Positions 1 to 5,507 of a stretch of 11,764 nt of DNA are shown piece by piece. The position numbers and the translations under genes were made by a program. The DNA lies in assembly GCA_900768995.1 (NCBI GenBank), contig CAAGEZ010000037.1, positions 1 through 11,764 on the forward strand. The letters are read 5' to 3'. The DNA comes from Oscillospiraceae bacterium. Lineage in GTDB: Bacteria; Bacillota; Clostridia; Oscillospirales; Ruminococcaceae. Each line of letters begins with the position of its first letter. Position 1 is the stretch's first letter. Under the pieces are notes generated by a model. That model saw only the letters and a program-made list of their open reading frames with translations, was not told where the DNA came from and searched no databases.

Positions 1-38
1 AAAGCGACCAAAATCGCTTTTGGTCGCTTTATATAATT
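1..38 (+). terminator. Hairpin terminator of a gene upstream of the window
   Basis: Bases 1-13 pair perfectly with 18-30 around a TCGC loop, giving a 13-bp stem that ends in a T run; more T-rich sequence follows (to about 42). The A-rich left and T-rich right ends mean it could work in either direction. The gene it ends lies outside the window. Confidence 0.75.
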
Positions 39-129
39 TTTCCTTGATAACTTTGTCTAACTTTTTGGGGGCAATGCATTTCTGCAAGGGGGATTTTTTT
101 AGGAGATTAATAGTGCCTTTTTACAGTTA

Positions 130-157
130 TTGACATTAAAAAAATATTAATTATTAT
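130..157 (+). promoter_or_regulatory. Upstream promoter of the cell-wall-binding protein gene (tandem promoter 1)
   Basis: TTGACA at 130-135 and TATTAT at 152-157 with a 16-base spacer, in very AT-rich DNA. It lies 30 bases upstream of a second, better promoter for the same gene, so the gene seems to have tandem sigma-A-type starts. Seen in sequence; activity is inferred. Confidence 0.5.
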
Positions 158-159
158 GC

Positions 160-188
160 TTGACAATTTTCTTGCTATAGTGTATAAT
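160..188 (+). promoter_or_regulatory. Main promoter of the cell-wall-binding protein gene
   Basis: Perfect TTGACA (160-165) and perfect TATAAT (183-188) with the ideal 17-base spacer. Transcription would start near 195, leaving a leader of about 27 bases before the ATG at 222. The promoter lies inside the first 22 codons of the longest open frame starting at 156, which is why that longer start is rejected. Confidence 0.85.
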
Positions 189-221
189 ATTTATATTATT
201 TTGATTAAGGGGTTGACCATA

Positions 222-1031
222 ATGAAAAAGGCGATAAGAAAAACAGCAGCATTCTGTATGGCGGCTATTACCGTGCTGACTGTATCCGCAAGCTGCTTTG
301 CGGCTGAATGGAAAGAAACAGACAAGGGTATGGCATATGTGAACGACAGCGGCAAAACAGTCACAGGTATGCAGGAAATTGACGGCGAGACCTATTATTT
401 CAACAGCAAGGGAATTATGAAAAAGGGCTGGCTCACCACAAAAACAGGCAGGAAATATTATTTCAATTCCGACGGAACAATGCGTACAGGCTGGCTTAAG
501 CTCAAAACAGGTAAATATTATTTCTCCAAAAAGGGCGTAATGAGCGTTGGCAGCGTGAAGATCGACAAGAACTATTATTATTTTGACGACGAGGGCGTTA
601 TGCTCACAGGCTGGCAGGACGTTGACGGAACAGATTATTATTACTGCTCCGACGGCAAGAGAGCCGTAAACAAGACCGTTACAATTGACGGCAAAAAGGT
701 GAAGTTTGACAAGAACGGCAAGGTCAAGGCTAACACATCAGGCGGCAAGAAAAACGATGCTCCTGAGGAAAAAATAATTCCTGAGGAGATAGTTGTCACC
801 GATACTGAGTTTACTATTCGTAAGGGCGCAAAATTCAAGATGTCTTACAGCTTCAGACCGGTTAAGACGAACTGCACTGATGTCGAGTTTTATTCGTACA
901 ACAACAAGATTATTTCAATAAACAGCAAGGGGGAGATAGAGGCTCTAAAGCCAGGCTCCACATATATAAGCATAACTTCCGCCGCAAATCCCGCGGCGTA
1001 TGTTACTATTAAAATTACAGTTGAGGACTGA
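222..1031 (+). CDS. Secreted cell-wall-binding repeat protein with BIG2-like domain
   Basis: A 269-residue exported protein. The start at 222 follows an AAGGGG ribosome binding site at 207-212 and gives a classic signal peptide: basic MKKAIRK, a hydrophobic stretch to about 24, and likely cleavage at CFA|A near residue 27. Residues about 36-170 are some six to seven 20-residue repeats of the choline/cell-wall-binding type, with recurring YYF, a D/S-G turn and TGW (for example TGW at 89-91 and 129-131). These repeats fold into beta-hairpin solenoids that bind wall polymers. After a Lys/Glu-rich linker (174-188), residues about 188-268 resemble a bacterial Ig-like group 2 domain, with a SINSKGEIEALKPGSTYISI core. 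No catalytic domain is present, so it is probably a surface adhesin or scaffold. Ligand and partner are unknown. A terminator follows at once. Confidence 0.85.
   Translation: MKKAIRKTAAFCMAAITVLTVSASCFAAEWKETDKGMAYVNDSGKTVTGMQEIDGETYYFNSKGIMKKGWLTTKTGRKYYFNSDGTMRTGWLKLKTGKYYFSKKGVMSVGSVKIDKNYYYFDDEGVMLTGWQDVDGTDYYYCSDGKRAVNKTVTIDGKKVKFDKNGKVKANTSGGKKNDAPEEKIIPEEIVVTDTEFTIRKGAKFKMSYSFRPVKTNCTDVEFYSYNNKIISINSKGEIEALKPGSTYISITSAANPAAYVTIKITVED
327..731 (+). repeat. In-gene tandem repeats of about 60 bases coding the wall-binding motifs
   Basis: The coding DNA repeats a unit of about 60 bases, each with a TATTATTT-like stretch coding YYF and, in several units, a GGCTGG stretch coding GW. The units have diverged in sequence but keep their spacing. 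Such arrays can gain or lose units by recombination. Confidence 0.6.
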
Positions 1032-1060
1032 TACTAATAACCAATAAAACTGTAGACAAA
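1029..1060 (+). repeat. Copy 1 of a 32-base dispersed repeat, overlapping a stop codon
   Basis: The 17 bases TGATACTAATAACCAAT (1029-1045) recur exactly at 11644-11660. The next 15 bases differ at three positions, so 29 of 32 match. The TGA that begins this copy is the stop codon of the wall-binding protein gene, and the copy runs into the A-tract of the following terminator. The nature of the repeat is unknown. Confidence 0.7.
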
Positions 1061-1098
1061 AAATCTCCTCTGCAAACGATATGCAGAGGAGCTTTTTG
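1057..1098. terminator. Bidirectional terminator between convergent genes
   Basis: A 10-bp perfect stem, CTCCTCTGCA (1065-1074) with TGCAGAGGAG (1082-1091), around a 7-base loop. It has an A-tract on its left and a T-tract on its right (1093-1097), so it can stop the plus-strand gene ending at 1031 and the minus-strand gene ending at 1106. Confidence 0.85.
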
Positions 1099-1105
1099 TG
1101 TATCA

Positions 1106-1765
1106 TCAGTTATTTTTCTTCTTTGAAGCCGTCACAATTATAATGCTGATAACAACGATAACCACAGCTATGATAATGAAAATGTTCACGAAATTCAGCT
1201 CGCTTGACTCGCAGGAGAATGTGCATTCCTTTGCGGGGTCAACGGTAAATCTTATGCTGCCGTCATCGTTTATGGTTCCGCCCTCGCAGTATTTCACAGC
1301 TCCCGGCATTTTCAGGGTGAAATCCACAGCGATCATACTCGAAGCCATATCCCCGTATTCAGCGGCATCATCGCCGAGAAGCGGTGGCATAACGGCATCA
1401 AAGGTGTATTTTGAAGTGAAAAGTCCGCCCTTTTTCTCAGCCTTTGCCGATGTGAACAGGCTTGTGCCGTCCTCGCTGAGGGTGGTAAGGTTTGCGCTCA
1501 GCTCTTCATAGCTGCCGTAATCCTCGGTGTATTCGTAGCCGATGTAGTCCTGCCCGTCAATGGTGAAGGTCTTGACCTCGTGACCCTCGTCTGCAAAATC
1601 CTCTTCGGTGCAGTAATCCGAGGACATTGCGTACATTGCGGAAAGAGAAGCCGTGCCGTTGCTCTTCATCTCGACTCCCACGCCGATGCGCATACAGCCC
1701 GAAAGCCCTGCCGCCATTATGATTCCGCAAAGCGCTGCCCCGATTTTTTTTAAAATTGTGTTCAC
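1106..1765 (-). CDS. LppM-like lipoprotein with C-terminal membrane helix
   Basis: A 219-residue membrane-attached protein. The start is a GTG (1763-1765 on the minus strand) 8 bases after an AGGGGG ribosome binding site. A lipoprotein signal peptide ends in the lipobox LSGC (21-24), so Cys24 should carry the lipid. The body, about 25-190, begins with an alternating strand pattern (MRIGVGVEMKSNGTASLSAM) that resembles the LppM-type lipoprotein domain. That assignment is by eye and moderate. Residues about 192-213 form a strongly hydrophobic Ile/Val helix followed by a KKK tail, placing the C-terminus inside. The protein would thus be anchored at both ends, with its domain outside. Four cysteines beyond Cys24 (52, 160, 181, 185) could form disulphides. 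It appears monocistronic, with its own promoter and terminator. Role unknown. Confidence 0.75.
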   Translation of the reverse strand: MNTILKKIGAALCGIIMAAGLSGCMRIGVGVEMKSNGTASLSAMYAMSSDYCTEEDFADEGHEVKTFTIDGQDYIGYEYTEDYGSYEELSANLTTLSEDGTSLFTSAKAEKKGGLFTSKYTFDAVMPPLLGDDAAEYGDMASSMIAVDFTLKMPGAVKYCEGGTINDDGSIRFTVDPAKECTFSCESSELNFVNIFIIIAVVIVVISIIIVTASKKKNN

Positions 1766-1796
1766 AGTAATATCCCCCTAAAATAAATTTATAAAC

Positions 1797-1825
1797 ATTA
1801 TAGCATAAAAATAATTATATTGCAA
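1797..1825 (-). promoter_or_regulatory. Promoter of the LppM-like lipoprotein gene
   Basis: On the minus strand, TTGCAA (1820-1825) and TATAAT (1797-1802) are separated by 17 bases, with TGC just before the -10 hexamer forming an extended -10. Transcription would start near 1790, about 25 bases before the GTG. Confidence 0.75.
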
Positions 1826-1845
1826 CAATTATTTTACAAAATTAA

Positions 1846-1875
1846 TGGAAAATATAATGCAAATGGGTGTATAAT
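1846..1875 (+). promoter_or_regulatory. Possible promoter of the acetyltransferase gene
   Basis: TGGAAA (1846-1851) and TATAAT (1870-1875) are 18 bases apart. The -10 is perfect; the -35 matches four of six. A second TATAAT at 1853-1858 has only a poor -35. The start near 1882 would leave a leader of about 19 bases. Confidence 0.45.
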
Positions 1876-1900
1876 CATAAAAAACCAAAGGAAGATGTTT

Positions 1901-2392
1901 ATGCTTATCAGAAAAGGTGAAAAAAAAGATATCCCAAGACTGCTTGATATCTATAATTACGAGGTCATAAACGGTGTCTCCACCCTTGACCTTAACCCCA
2001 AGGAGCTTGCGGACCGGGAGCAGTGGTTCGGGGCGCATCAGACCGAGGATCACCCCCTTATCGTTGCGGAAAAGGACGGTGTTGTAATGGGTTATGCCAC
2101 ACTTTCGCCCTACCGTGACAAGGAAGCCTACAAGTCCACCGCCGAGCTGTCTATTTATATAGCACCCGAATGCCGCCGACAGGGGGCAGCCTCCGCACTT
2201 ATGGGTACAATACTGGATATGGCTCGTGAGCGTGGACGGTTTCATCTCATAGTTTCGGTCATCACCTCGGGAAACGGGGCAAGCGAGGCACTTCACGATA
2301 AATTCGGCTTCACATTCTGCGGAACTCTTCACGAGGTTGGCTTCAAGCACGGAAAATATCAGAGCATCGACAATTATGAATTAAAACTGTGA
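1901..2392 (+). CDS. GNAT acetyltransferase, phosphinothricin/methionine-sulfoximine type
   Basis: A 163-residue single-domain enzyme expected to move an acetyl group from acetyl-CoA to an amino group in the cytoplasm. The ATG at 1901 is chosen because AGGAAG (1889-1894) lies 6 bases upstream; the longer open frame runs through the promoter. The IYNYEVINGVSTLD segment (17-30) matches the start typical of the PAT/MnaT branch. The acetyl-CoA loop is R92-x-x-G95-x-A97 after the SIYIAPE strand. GNGASEALHDKFGF and GTLHEVGFKHGKYQ (125-154) match the C-terminal signature of this branch. Family members acetylate phosphinothricin, methionine sulfoximine or sulfone, or related amino acids; the substrate here cannot be told. 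The rnpB promoter begins 7 bases after its stop, with no terminator between. Confidence 0.85.
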   Translation: MLIRKGEKKDIPRLLDIYNYEVINGVSTLDLNPKELADREQWFGAHQTEDHPLIVAEKDGVVMGYATLSPYRDKEAYKSTAELSIYIAPECRRQGAASALMGTILDMARERGRFHLIVSVITSGNGASEALHDKFGFTFCGTLHEVGFKHGKYQSIDNYELKL

Positions 2393-2398
2393 CAACTC

Positions 2399-2427
2399 TT
2401 GACATAGGTTTCGGAATGTGGTAAAAT
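2399..2427 (+). promoter_or_regulatory. rnpB promoter (consensus -35, extended -10)
   Basis: Perfect TTGACA (2399-2404), 17-base spacer, TAAAAT (2422-2427) preceded by TGG, an extended -10. The predicted start near 2434 coincides with the first base pair of RNase P helix P1 at 2435, an independent check on both calls. Confidence 0.85.
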
Positions 2428-2433
2428 AAACCT

Positions 2434-2778
2434 TGCGAGTAAGCTATGCGGTTGAACACATTTTATATGTGTTAGGAAAGTCCGGGCATCACAGAGCAGG
2501 ATAGCTGCTAACGGCAGCCGAGGGCGACCTTAGGGACAGTGCAGCAGAAAATATACCGCCTCTGCAAAGAGGTAAGGGTGGAATGGTGAGGCAAGAGCTC
2601 ACCGGAGCGGCGGAGACGCCGCTGCCGTGTAAACCCTATCCGATGCAACGTCTATTGGTACGTGTACGTCAATGTCTGCTCGGCAGACGTACCGTAATGA
2701 CGGCTAAAGCGTTTCGGCGACGATTCGCTCAGATAGATTTCCGCACACGACAAAACCCGGCTTATCGGCTTAGTCGCA
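2434..2778 (+). ncRNA. rnpB: RNase P RNA, class A (catalytic RNA subunit)
   Basis: Catalytic RNA that trims the 5' leader from tRNA precursors with the RnpA protein. Helix P1 is GCGA-G-TAAGC (2435-2444) with GCTTA-G-TCGC (2768-2777), with one G-G mismatch. P2 is TGCGG (2447-2451) with CCGCA (2741-2745), and P3 is a short 7-bp hairpin (2455-2473). The conserved cores are clear: AGGAAAGTCCGGGC (2474-2487), the ACAGTGCAGCAGAAA region (about 2537-2551), GGTAAGGGTGGAA with AAGAGCTCACCGG, GTAAACCC with GATGCAACG, and ACAAAACCCGGCTTAT (2750-2765). GGAAAGTCCGGGC is the class A (E. coli-like) form, not the Bacillus class B form. Length is about 345 bases, within the usual range. Short open frames crossing this region are not genes. 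Confidence 0.95.
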
Positions 2779-2790
2779 TTTTTTGAAAAT

Positions 2791-2823
2791 AAAGGCGCAG
2801 AGTTTTTGACTTTGCGCCTTTTT
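2791..2823 (+). terminator. Terminator downstream of rnpB
   Basis: AAAGGCGCAGAG (2791-2802) pairs with CTTTGCGCCTTT (2810-2821), a 12-bp stem with one G-T pair and a 7-base loop, ending in five Ts (2819-2823). A separate T6 run (2779-2784) directly follows the 3' strand of P1, so the mature 3' end may be made there by processing or early release. Confidence 0.85.
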
Positions 2824-2849
2824 GTATACAAGGAACGGAGGAGCGTTTT

Positions 2850-3596
2850 ATGAGCGGAATCAAGGTGAATTTTTACGAAAGCGTTTCGGACGGCAGACTG
2901 AAATACGCAGTCATTGCCGCAAGGTATAACGGCAAATGGGTATGGTGCAGGCATAGGGAGCGTGCAACCTTTGAGATACCCGGAGGACACCGTGAAGCAG
3001 GGGAAAATATATCCGATACCGCACGGCGTGAGCTTTATGAGGAAACGGGGGCGGTGAGGTATGATATTTTTCCCGTCTGCGTTTATTCTGTGGACAGAGA
3101 CGGCACGGAAAACTTCGGTATGCTTTATTTTGCGGAAATTTATGAGCTTGAAGCTGAGCTTCACAGCGAGATAGAGTGTATCCGATTTTTTGATGATCTG
3201 CCCGAAGAACTTACATATCCCGATATACAGCCCTTTTTATTTGATAAGGTCAGGACATTTCCCACAGTAAAAGGCGGCTTGGATCTTGCAAAAATGCAGG
3301 ATATGCAAAGGGCATTGCAGAAAAAATATTATGATAAATGGGGCGGGTTATCTCCCGAAAAGGCTCGTGACAAGCTTCTCTGGCTTTACGGCGAGCTTGG
3401 AGAGGCGGCTGATGTTATCAAGAAAAACGGAAGCGGAAAAATTATGTCCGATGAAGCATTGCGCCGACATTTTATTGAGGAAATGTGCGACGTTATGATG
3501 TATTATAACGATGTGCTGCTGTGCTTTGATATTTCGCCCCAAGAGCTTGAAAAGGTCTATTATGAAAAGCATAACAGAAATATGGGGCGATGGTAA
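2850..3596 (+). CDS. Nudix hydrolase fused to a MazG-like pyrophosphohydrolase
   Basis: A 248-residue two-domain cytoplasmic protein. The N-terminal Nudix domain (about 1-135) carries a complete Nudix box at 46-68, G-x5-E52-x7-R60-E61-L-x-E64-E65-x-G67, the Mg-binding helix for hydrolysing nucleoside diphosphates linked to another group. The C-terminal part (about 145-248) has the MazG-type metal motif E182-x-x-E185 with E211-x-x-D214, 25 residues apart, on predicted helices, typical of all-alpha NTP pyrophosphatases. Both active sites look intact, so the fusion may clean the nucleotide pool by two chemistries, for example of oxidised or non-canonical NTPs. The true substrate is unknown. GGAGGAG (2837-2843) lies 6 bases before the ATG. 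No convincing promoter sits after the rnpB terminator, so expression may depend on read-through. Confidence 0.88.
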   Translation: MSGIKVNFYESVSDGRLKYAVIAARYNGKWVWCRHRERATFEIPGGHREAGENISDTARRELYEETGAVRYDIFPVCVYSVDRDGTENFGMLYFAEIYELEAELHSEIECIRFFDDLPEELTYPDIQPFLFDKVRTFPTVKGGLDLAKMQDMQRALQKKYYDKWGGLSPEKARDKLLWLYGELGEAADVIKKNGSGKIMSDEALRRHFIEEMCDVMMYYNDVLLCFDISPQELEKVYYEKHNRNMGRW

Positions 3597-3624
3597 TGCC
3601 AAAAACTGAAACGGAAGTGATAAT

Positions 3625-4125
3625 ATGACGACCCTCTGCGCCCTTATAAAAAAGCAGGCGGAGATAAATTTTATAAACCTTGAAACAGCCCTCAGGACCT
3701 ATGACCGAAATGCCCCTGTCTGCGGCACACCCGCCTGGAGATATGCCTATCATACCATACATTCGGCGGATAAATGGTTCTTTGACCCCACAAATTTCGC
3801 CGAGCCAACCTTTCACAAAAACGGTATGGATAACCCCGACAACCCTTGTGATATCACGCTCACCGATGAGGAGCTTCTTGCGTATTTGAGTGCAGTTAGG
3901 AAGAAAACGGCGGATTATCTCGATACCCTTACAGATGAAATGCTGTACGAAAAGCCGACCGTATGCCCCTACACCCGCTTCGAACTTGTGCTCCTCCAGT
4001 TCCGCCATATTTCATTCCACACGGGAATGATAAACGGTCAGACTATAGAGCTTACGGGCAAATTCCCAGTGTACGTGGGCGCAGAGGGGCTTGACAAGCT
4101 TGCAAAAAGCCTCTATGACGAGTGA
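3625..4125 (+). CDS. DinB-like (YfiT/DinB superfamily) four-helix protein
   Basis: A 166-residue cytoplasmic protein, mostly helical. Histidines that could form the metal site of the DinB superfamily are visible: H43 and H46 in YHTIHSADKWF, and H128 with H132 in QFRHISFHTG. The second cluster is the typical HxxxH near the C-terminal helix. Members of this fold bind Ni or Zn; some are thiol-dependent S-transferases or metal hydrolases and many have no known job, so the reaction cannot be named. The start follows GGAAG at 3613-3617 with a 7-base gap. It lies 28 bases after the Nudix-MazG gene and is probably co-transcribed with it. It ends 2 bases from the end of the convergent lysR gene, with no clear terminator between. 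Confidence 0.75.
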   Translation: MTTLCALIKKQAEINFINLETALRTYDRNAPVCGTPAWRYAYHTIHSADKWFFDPTNFAEPTFHKNGMDNPDNPCDITLTDEELLAYLSAVRKKTADYLDTLTDEMLYEKPTVCPYTRFELVLLQFRHISFHTGMINGQTIELTGKFPVYVGAEGLDKLAKSLYDE

Positions 4126-4127
4126 TA

Positions 4128-5054
4128 TCAGGTCTTGACATTTTTCAGATATTCCTTTACGTTTTCAATGTAATCGGCGGCAATGCTGCTGAGACGGCTG
4201 TGCTTTTTCACAAGATAGCCTATCTCCATAGTGACGTTGCGGTTGCTCTCGTCCTCACGGAAAGGCACGGCAATGAAATTTTCACCGTTCAGCTCCTCGC
4301 AGATAATGCCGGAGCAGAGGGTGTAGCCATTCAGTCCCACCATAAGATTCAGCTGGGTGGCACGGTCATTTGCGGTGATAGTCTGGGGATATTCGTTCTC
4401 GCTGAGTATCTCCTCCGCAAGATATACGGAGCTTTGGGCTCCCTGCTCAAAGGACAGCCTTGGATAATCTCTCAGCTGTTCAAGTGAAATGGAGCTTTCC
4501 TCAGCAAGCGGGTGATTTTTCCAGAGATATACATATGCACGGCAGTTTATCAGCGGAAAAAAGTCAAGATCGTTCTCACGGAGCAGCTTGTCGATCATCT
4601 TTCGGTTGTAGTCGCTTTTGTAAAGAATGCCGAGCTCACTTCGGAGGTTGCCCACGTCGGAAATGACCTCAAGGGTCTTTGTCTCCCTTATGGCAAATTC
4701 AAAATTGGTGGCGCCGTATTTTTTCACCGTCTCCACAAAGGCTTTCACCGCAAAGGAATAGTGCTGGGTGGAGATGCCGAATTTGCGCTTGAAGCTGCCT
4801 GCGGTGGAGTAGCGGTCGGTGAGAAGCTCATACTGCTGATAAAGCTGCCTTGCGCCTATGAGAAAATCCGAACCCTCGTTTGTGAGCATCACGCCCTTTG
4901 CGGTTCGGCGGAATATCATTATCCCAAGCTCCTTTTCAAGCTCCTTTACGGCGCTTGTGAGAGAGGGCTGGGACACAAAAAGCTGTTCTGCGGACTTGTT
5001 CATCGAGCCTGTGTCCGCTATTGTGATAACATATTTTATCTGCTGGAGGGTCAT
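4128..5054 (-). CDS. LysR-type transcriptional regulator
   Basis: A 308-residue DNA-binding regulator. The N-terminal winged helix-turn-helix covers about 1-60, with the recognition segment SMNKSAEQLFVSQPSLTSAVKELEKELG (17-44, printed here in parts: SMNKSAEQL, FVSQPSLTSAV, KELEKELG) and the usual FRRTAKGVMLTNEG wing. A linker helix follows, then a two-lobed periplasmic-binding-protein-like effector domain from about 92 to 300. Length is normal for the family. The start at 5054 is supported by AAAGGA 8 bases upstream; a longer frame reaching 5126 would run through a perfect hairpin and is rejected. It is transcribed away from the SGNH-met operon, the standard arrangement for LysR activators, so it most likely controls that operon in response to a ligand from its pathway. 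In Bacillus, LysR proteins such as YtlI control sulphur-source transport operons, a useful analogy only. Confidence 0.9.
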   Translation of the reverse strand: MTLQQIKYVITIADTGSMNKSAEQLFVSQPSLTSAVKELEKELGIMIFRRTAKGVMLTNEGSDFLIGARQLYQQYELLTDRYSTAGSFKRKFGISTQHYSFAVKAFVETVKKYGATNFEFAIRETKTLEVISDVGNLRSELGILYKSDYNRKMIDKLLRENDLDFFPLINCRAYVYLWKNHPLAEESSISLEQLRDYPRLSFEQGAQSSVYLAEEILSENEYPQTITANDRATQLNLMVGLNGYTLCSGIICEELNGENFIAVPFREDESNRNVTMEIGYLVKKHSRLSSIAADYIENVKEYLKNVKT

Positions 5055-5343
5055 AATTATCGTCCTTTCGGTTAGGAAATCGCTGATCAATGTGTCTCTC
5101 CCCGCCGCAGGCGGGGAGAGACACACCTGAAAACGCCACTTAGAGCACAGCAGATCAAAATAATGAATTATTCAGTATTTCCTTAGGTCTGTTGAACATA
5201 TGGGCAAAAAATACAGTGAAAATTTTTTGCAATATTGTGCATATGTGTGATTTTGTTGGATATCAGTGAGAAATATATGTAAAATAATCGGTACAGAGAT
5301 ACAAATTGTGCAAAGCAGTAGTCAAACTGCCTATTTGTTTTCT
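5055..5343 (-). promoter_or_regulatory. Long untranslated leader of lysR (about 283 bases)
   Basis: The best minus-strand promoter (5344-5372) would start near 5337, leaving about 283 bases before the ATG at 5054. I see no gene in this stretch on either strand. It holds a small dyad GCAGT-N6-ACTGC (5313-5328), AT-rich DNA, the 16-bp perfect hairpin at 5091-5125, and the AAAGGA ribosome binding site. I do not recognise a known riboswitch. A closer promoter that I failed to see would shorten this leader. Confidence 0.4.
5091..5125. repeat. Perfect 16-bp GC-rich hairpin in the lysR leader
   Basis: TGTGTCTCTCCCCGCC (5091-5106) is the exact inverse complement of 5110-5125, around a 3-base loop. 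No T-tract follows on either strand, so it is not a standard terminator. It lies 37 to 71 bases before the lysR ATG in otherwise AT-rich DNA. It may be a mobile palindromic repeat, an mRNA stabiliser or a translation control element. Confidence 0.75.
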
Positions 5344-5372
5344 ATTATACCGAATTTTTTTATTTAAGTCAA
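5344..5372 (-). promoter_or_regulatory. lysR promoter
   Basis: On the minus strand TTGACT (5367-5372) and TATAAT (5344-5349) are separated by 17 bases. It diverges from the rightward promoter at 5419-5447, and the two -35 boxes are 46 bases apart with the putative LysR site between them, which fits shared control and self-repression. Confidence 0.7.
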
Positions 5373-5376
5373 CACA

Positions 5377-5399
5377 AGCTATAGATTTTTTTTATAACT
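5377..5399. promoter_or_regulatory. Putative LysR-type operator (T-N11-A dyad)
   Basis: AGCTATA (5377-5383) and TATAACT (5393-5399) form a dyad with six of seven pairs around 9 bases. It contains T5382-N11-A5394, the classic LysR-family box, at its exact centre. The centre, 5388, is about 66 bases upstream of the predicted rightward start near 5454, the usual place for the recognition site of LysR activators, and 5 bases from the lysR -35. The spacer is a T-run, so part of the symmetry could be chance. Confidence 0.5.
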
Positions 5400-5418
5400 G
5401 AGTATAAAAAAGATGAAT

Positions 5419-5447
5419 TTGACTTGTTTGAAAAAGAATGCTATAAT
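5419..5447 (+). promoter_or_regulatory. Promoter of the SGNH-metNIQ operon
   Basis: TTGACT (5419-5424), 17-base spacer, TATAAT (5442-5447) preceded by TGC (extended -10). Start is predicted near 5454, leaving a leader of about 54 bases. This is too short for a SAM riboswitch or T-box, the usual methionine controls in Clostridia. Confidence 0.8.
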
Positions 5448-5507
5448 ACATACATAAACGATAGGATTTAAAGACATTTCAAAAATATATCGCAGGGAGG
5501 GAAGAAT

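Noticed and set aside
156..221. Upstream start of the wall-binding protein gene at 156
   Set aside because: It would place the coding start before the consensus promoter and put 22 unhelpful residues before a standard signal peptide.
1829..2350. Minus-strand frame of 173 codons opposite the acetyltransferase
   Set aside because: It overlaps a clear GNAT gene over its whole length and shows no family signature.
2583..2786. 67-codon frame inside rnpB
   Set aside because: The stretch is conserved RNase P RNA from its cores to P1, so coding is not needed to explain it.
2806..2830. TTGACT/TATACA promoter before the Nudix-MazG gene
   Set aside because: The spacer is only 13 bases and the boxes sit inside the terminator hairpin.
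4512..5075. Plus-strand frame of 187 codons opposite lysR
   Set aside because: It is a shadow of the lysR frame, without domain or ribosome binding site support.
5175..5242. Short peptide frame of 19 codons in the lysR leader (minus strand)
   Set aside because: There is no ribosome binding site before its ATG and no notable composition.
5253..5281. Second rightward promoter TTGTTG/TATGTA
   Set aside because: Poor hexamers; the promoter at 5419-5447 is far better and nearer to the gene.
5454..5507. SAM riboswitch or T-box leader for the methionine-type operon
   Set aside because: The leader is only about 54 bases and lacks the conserved motifs of either element.
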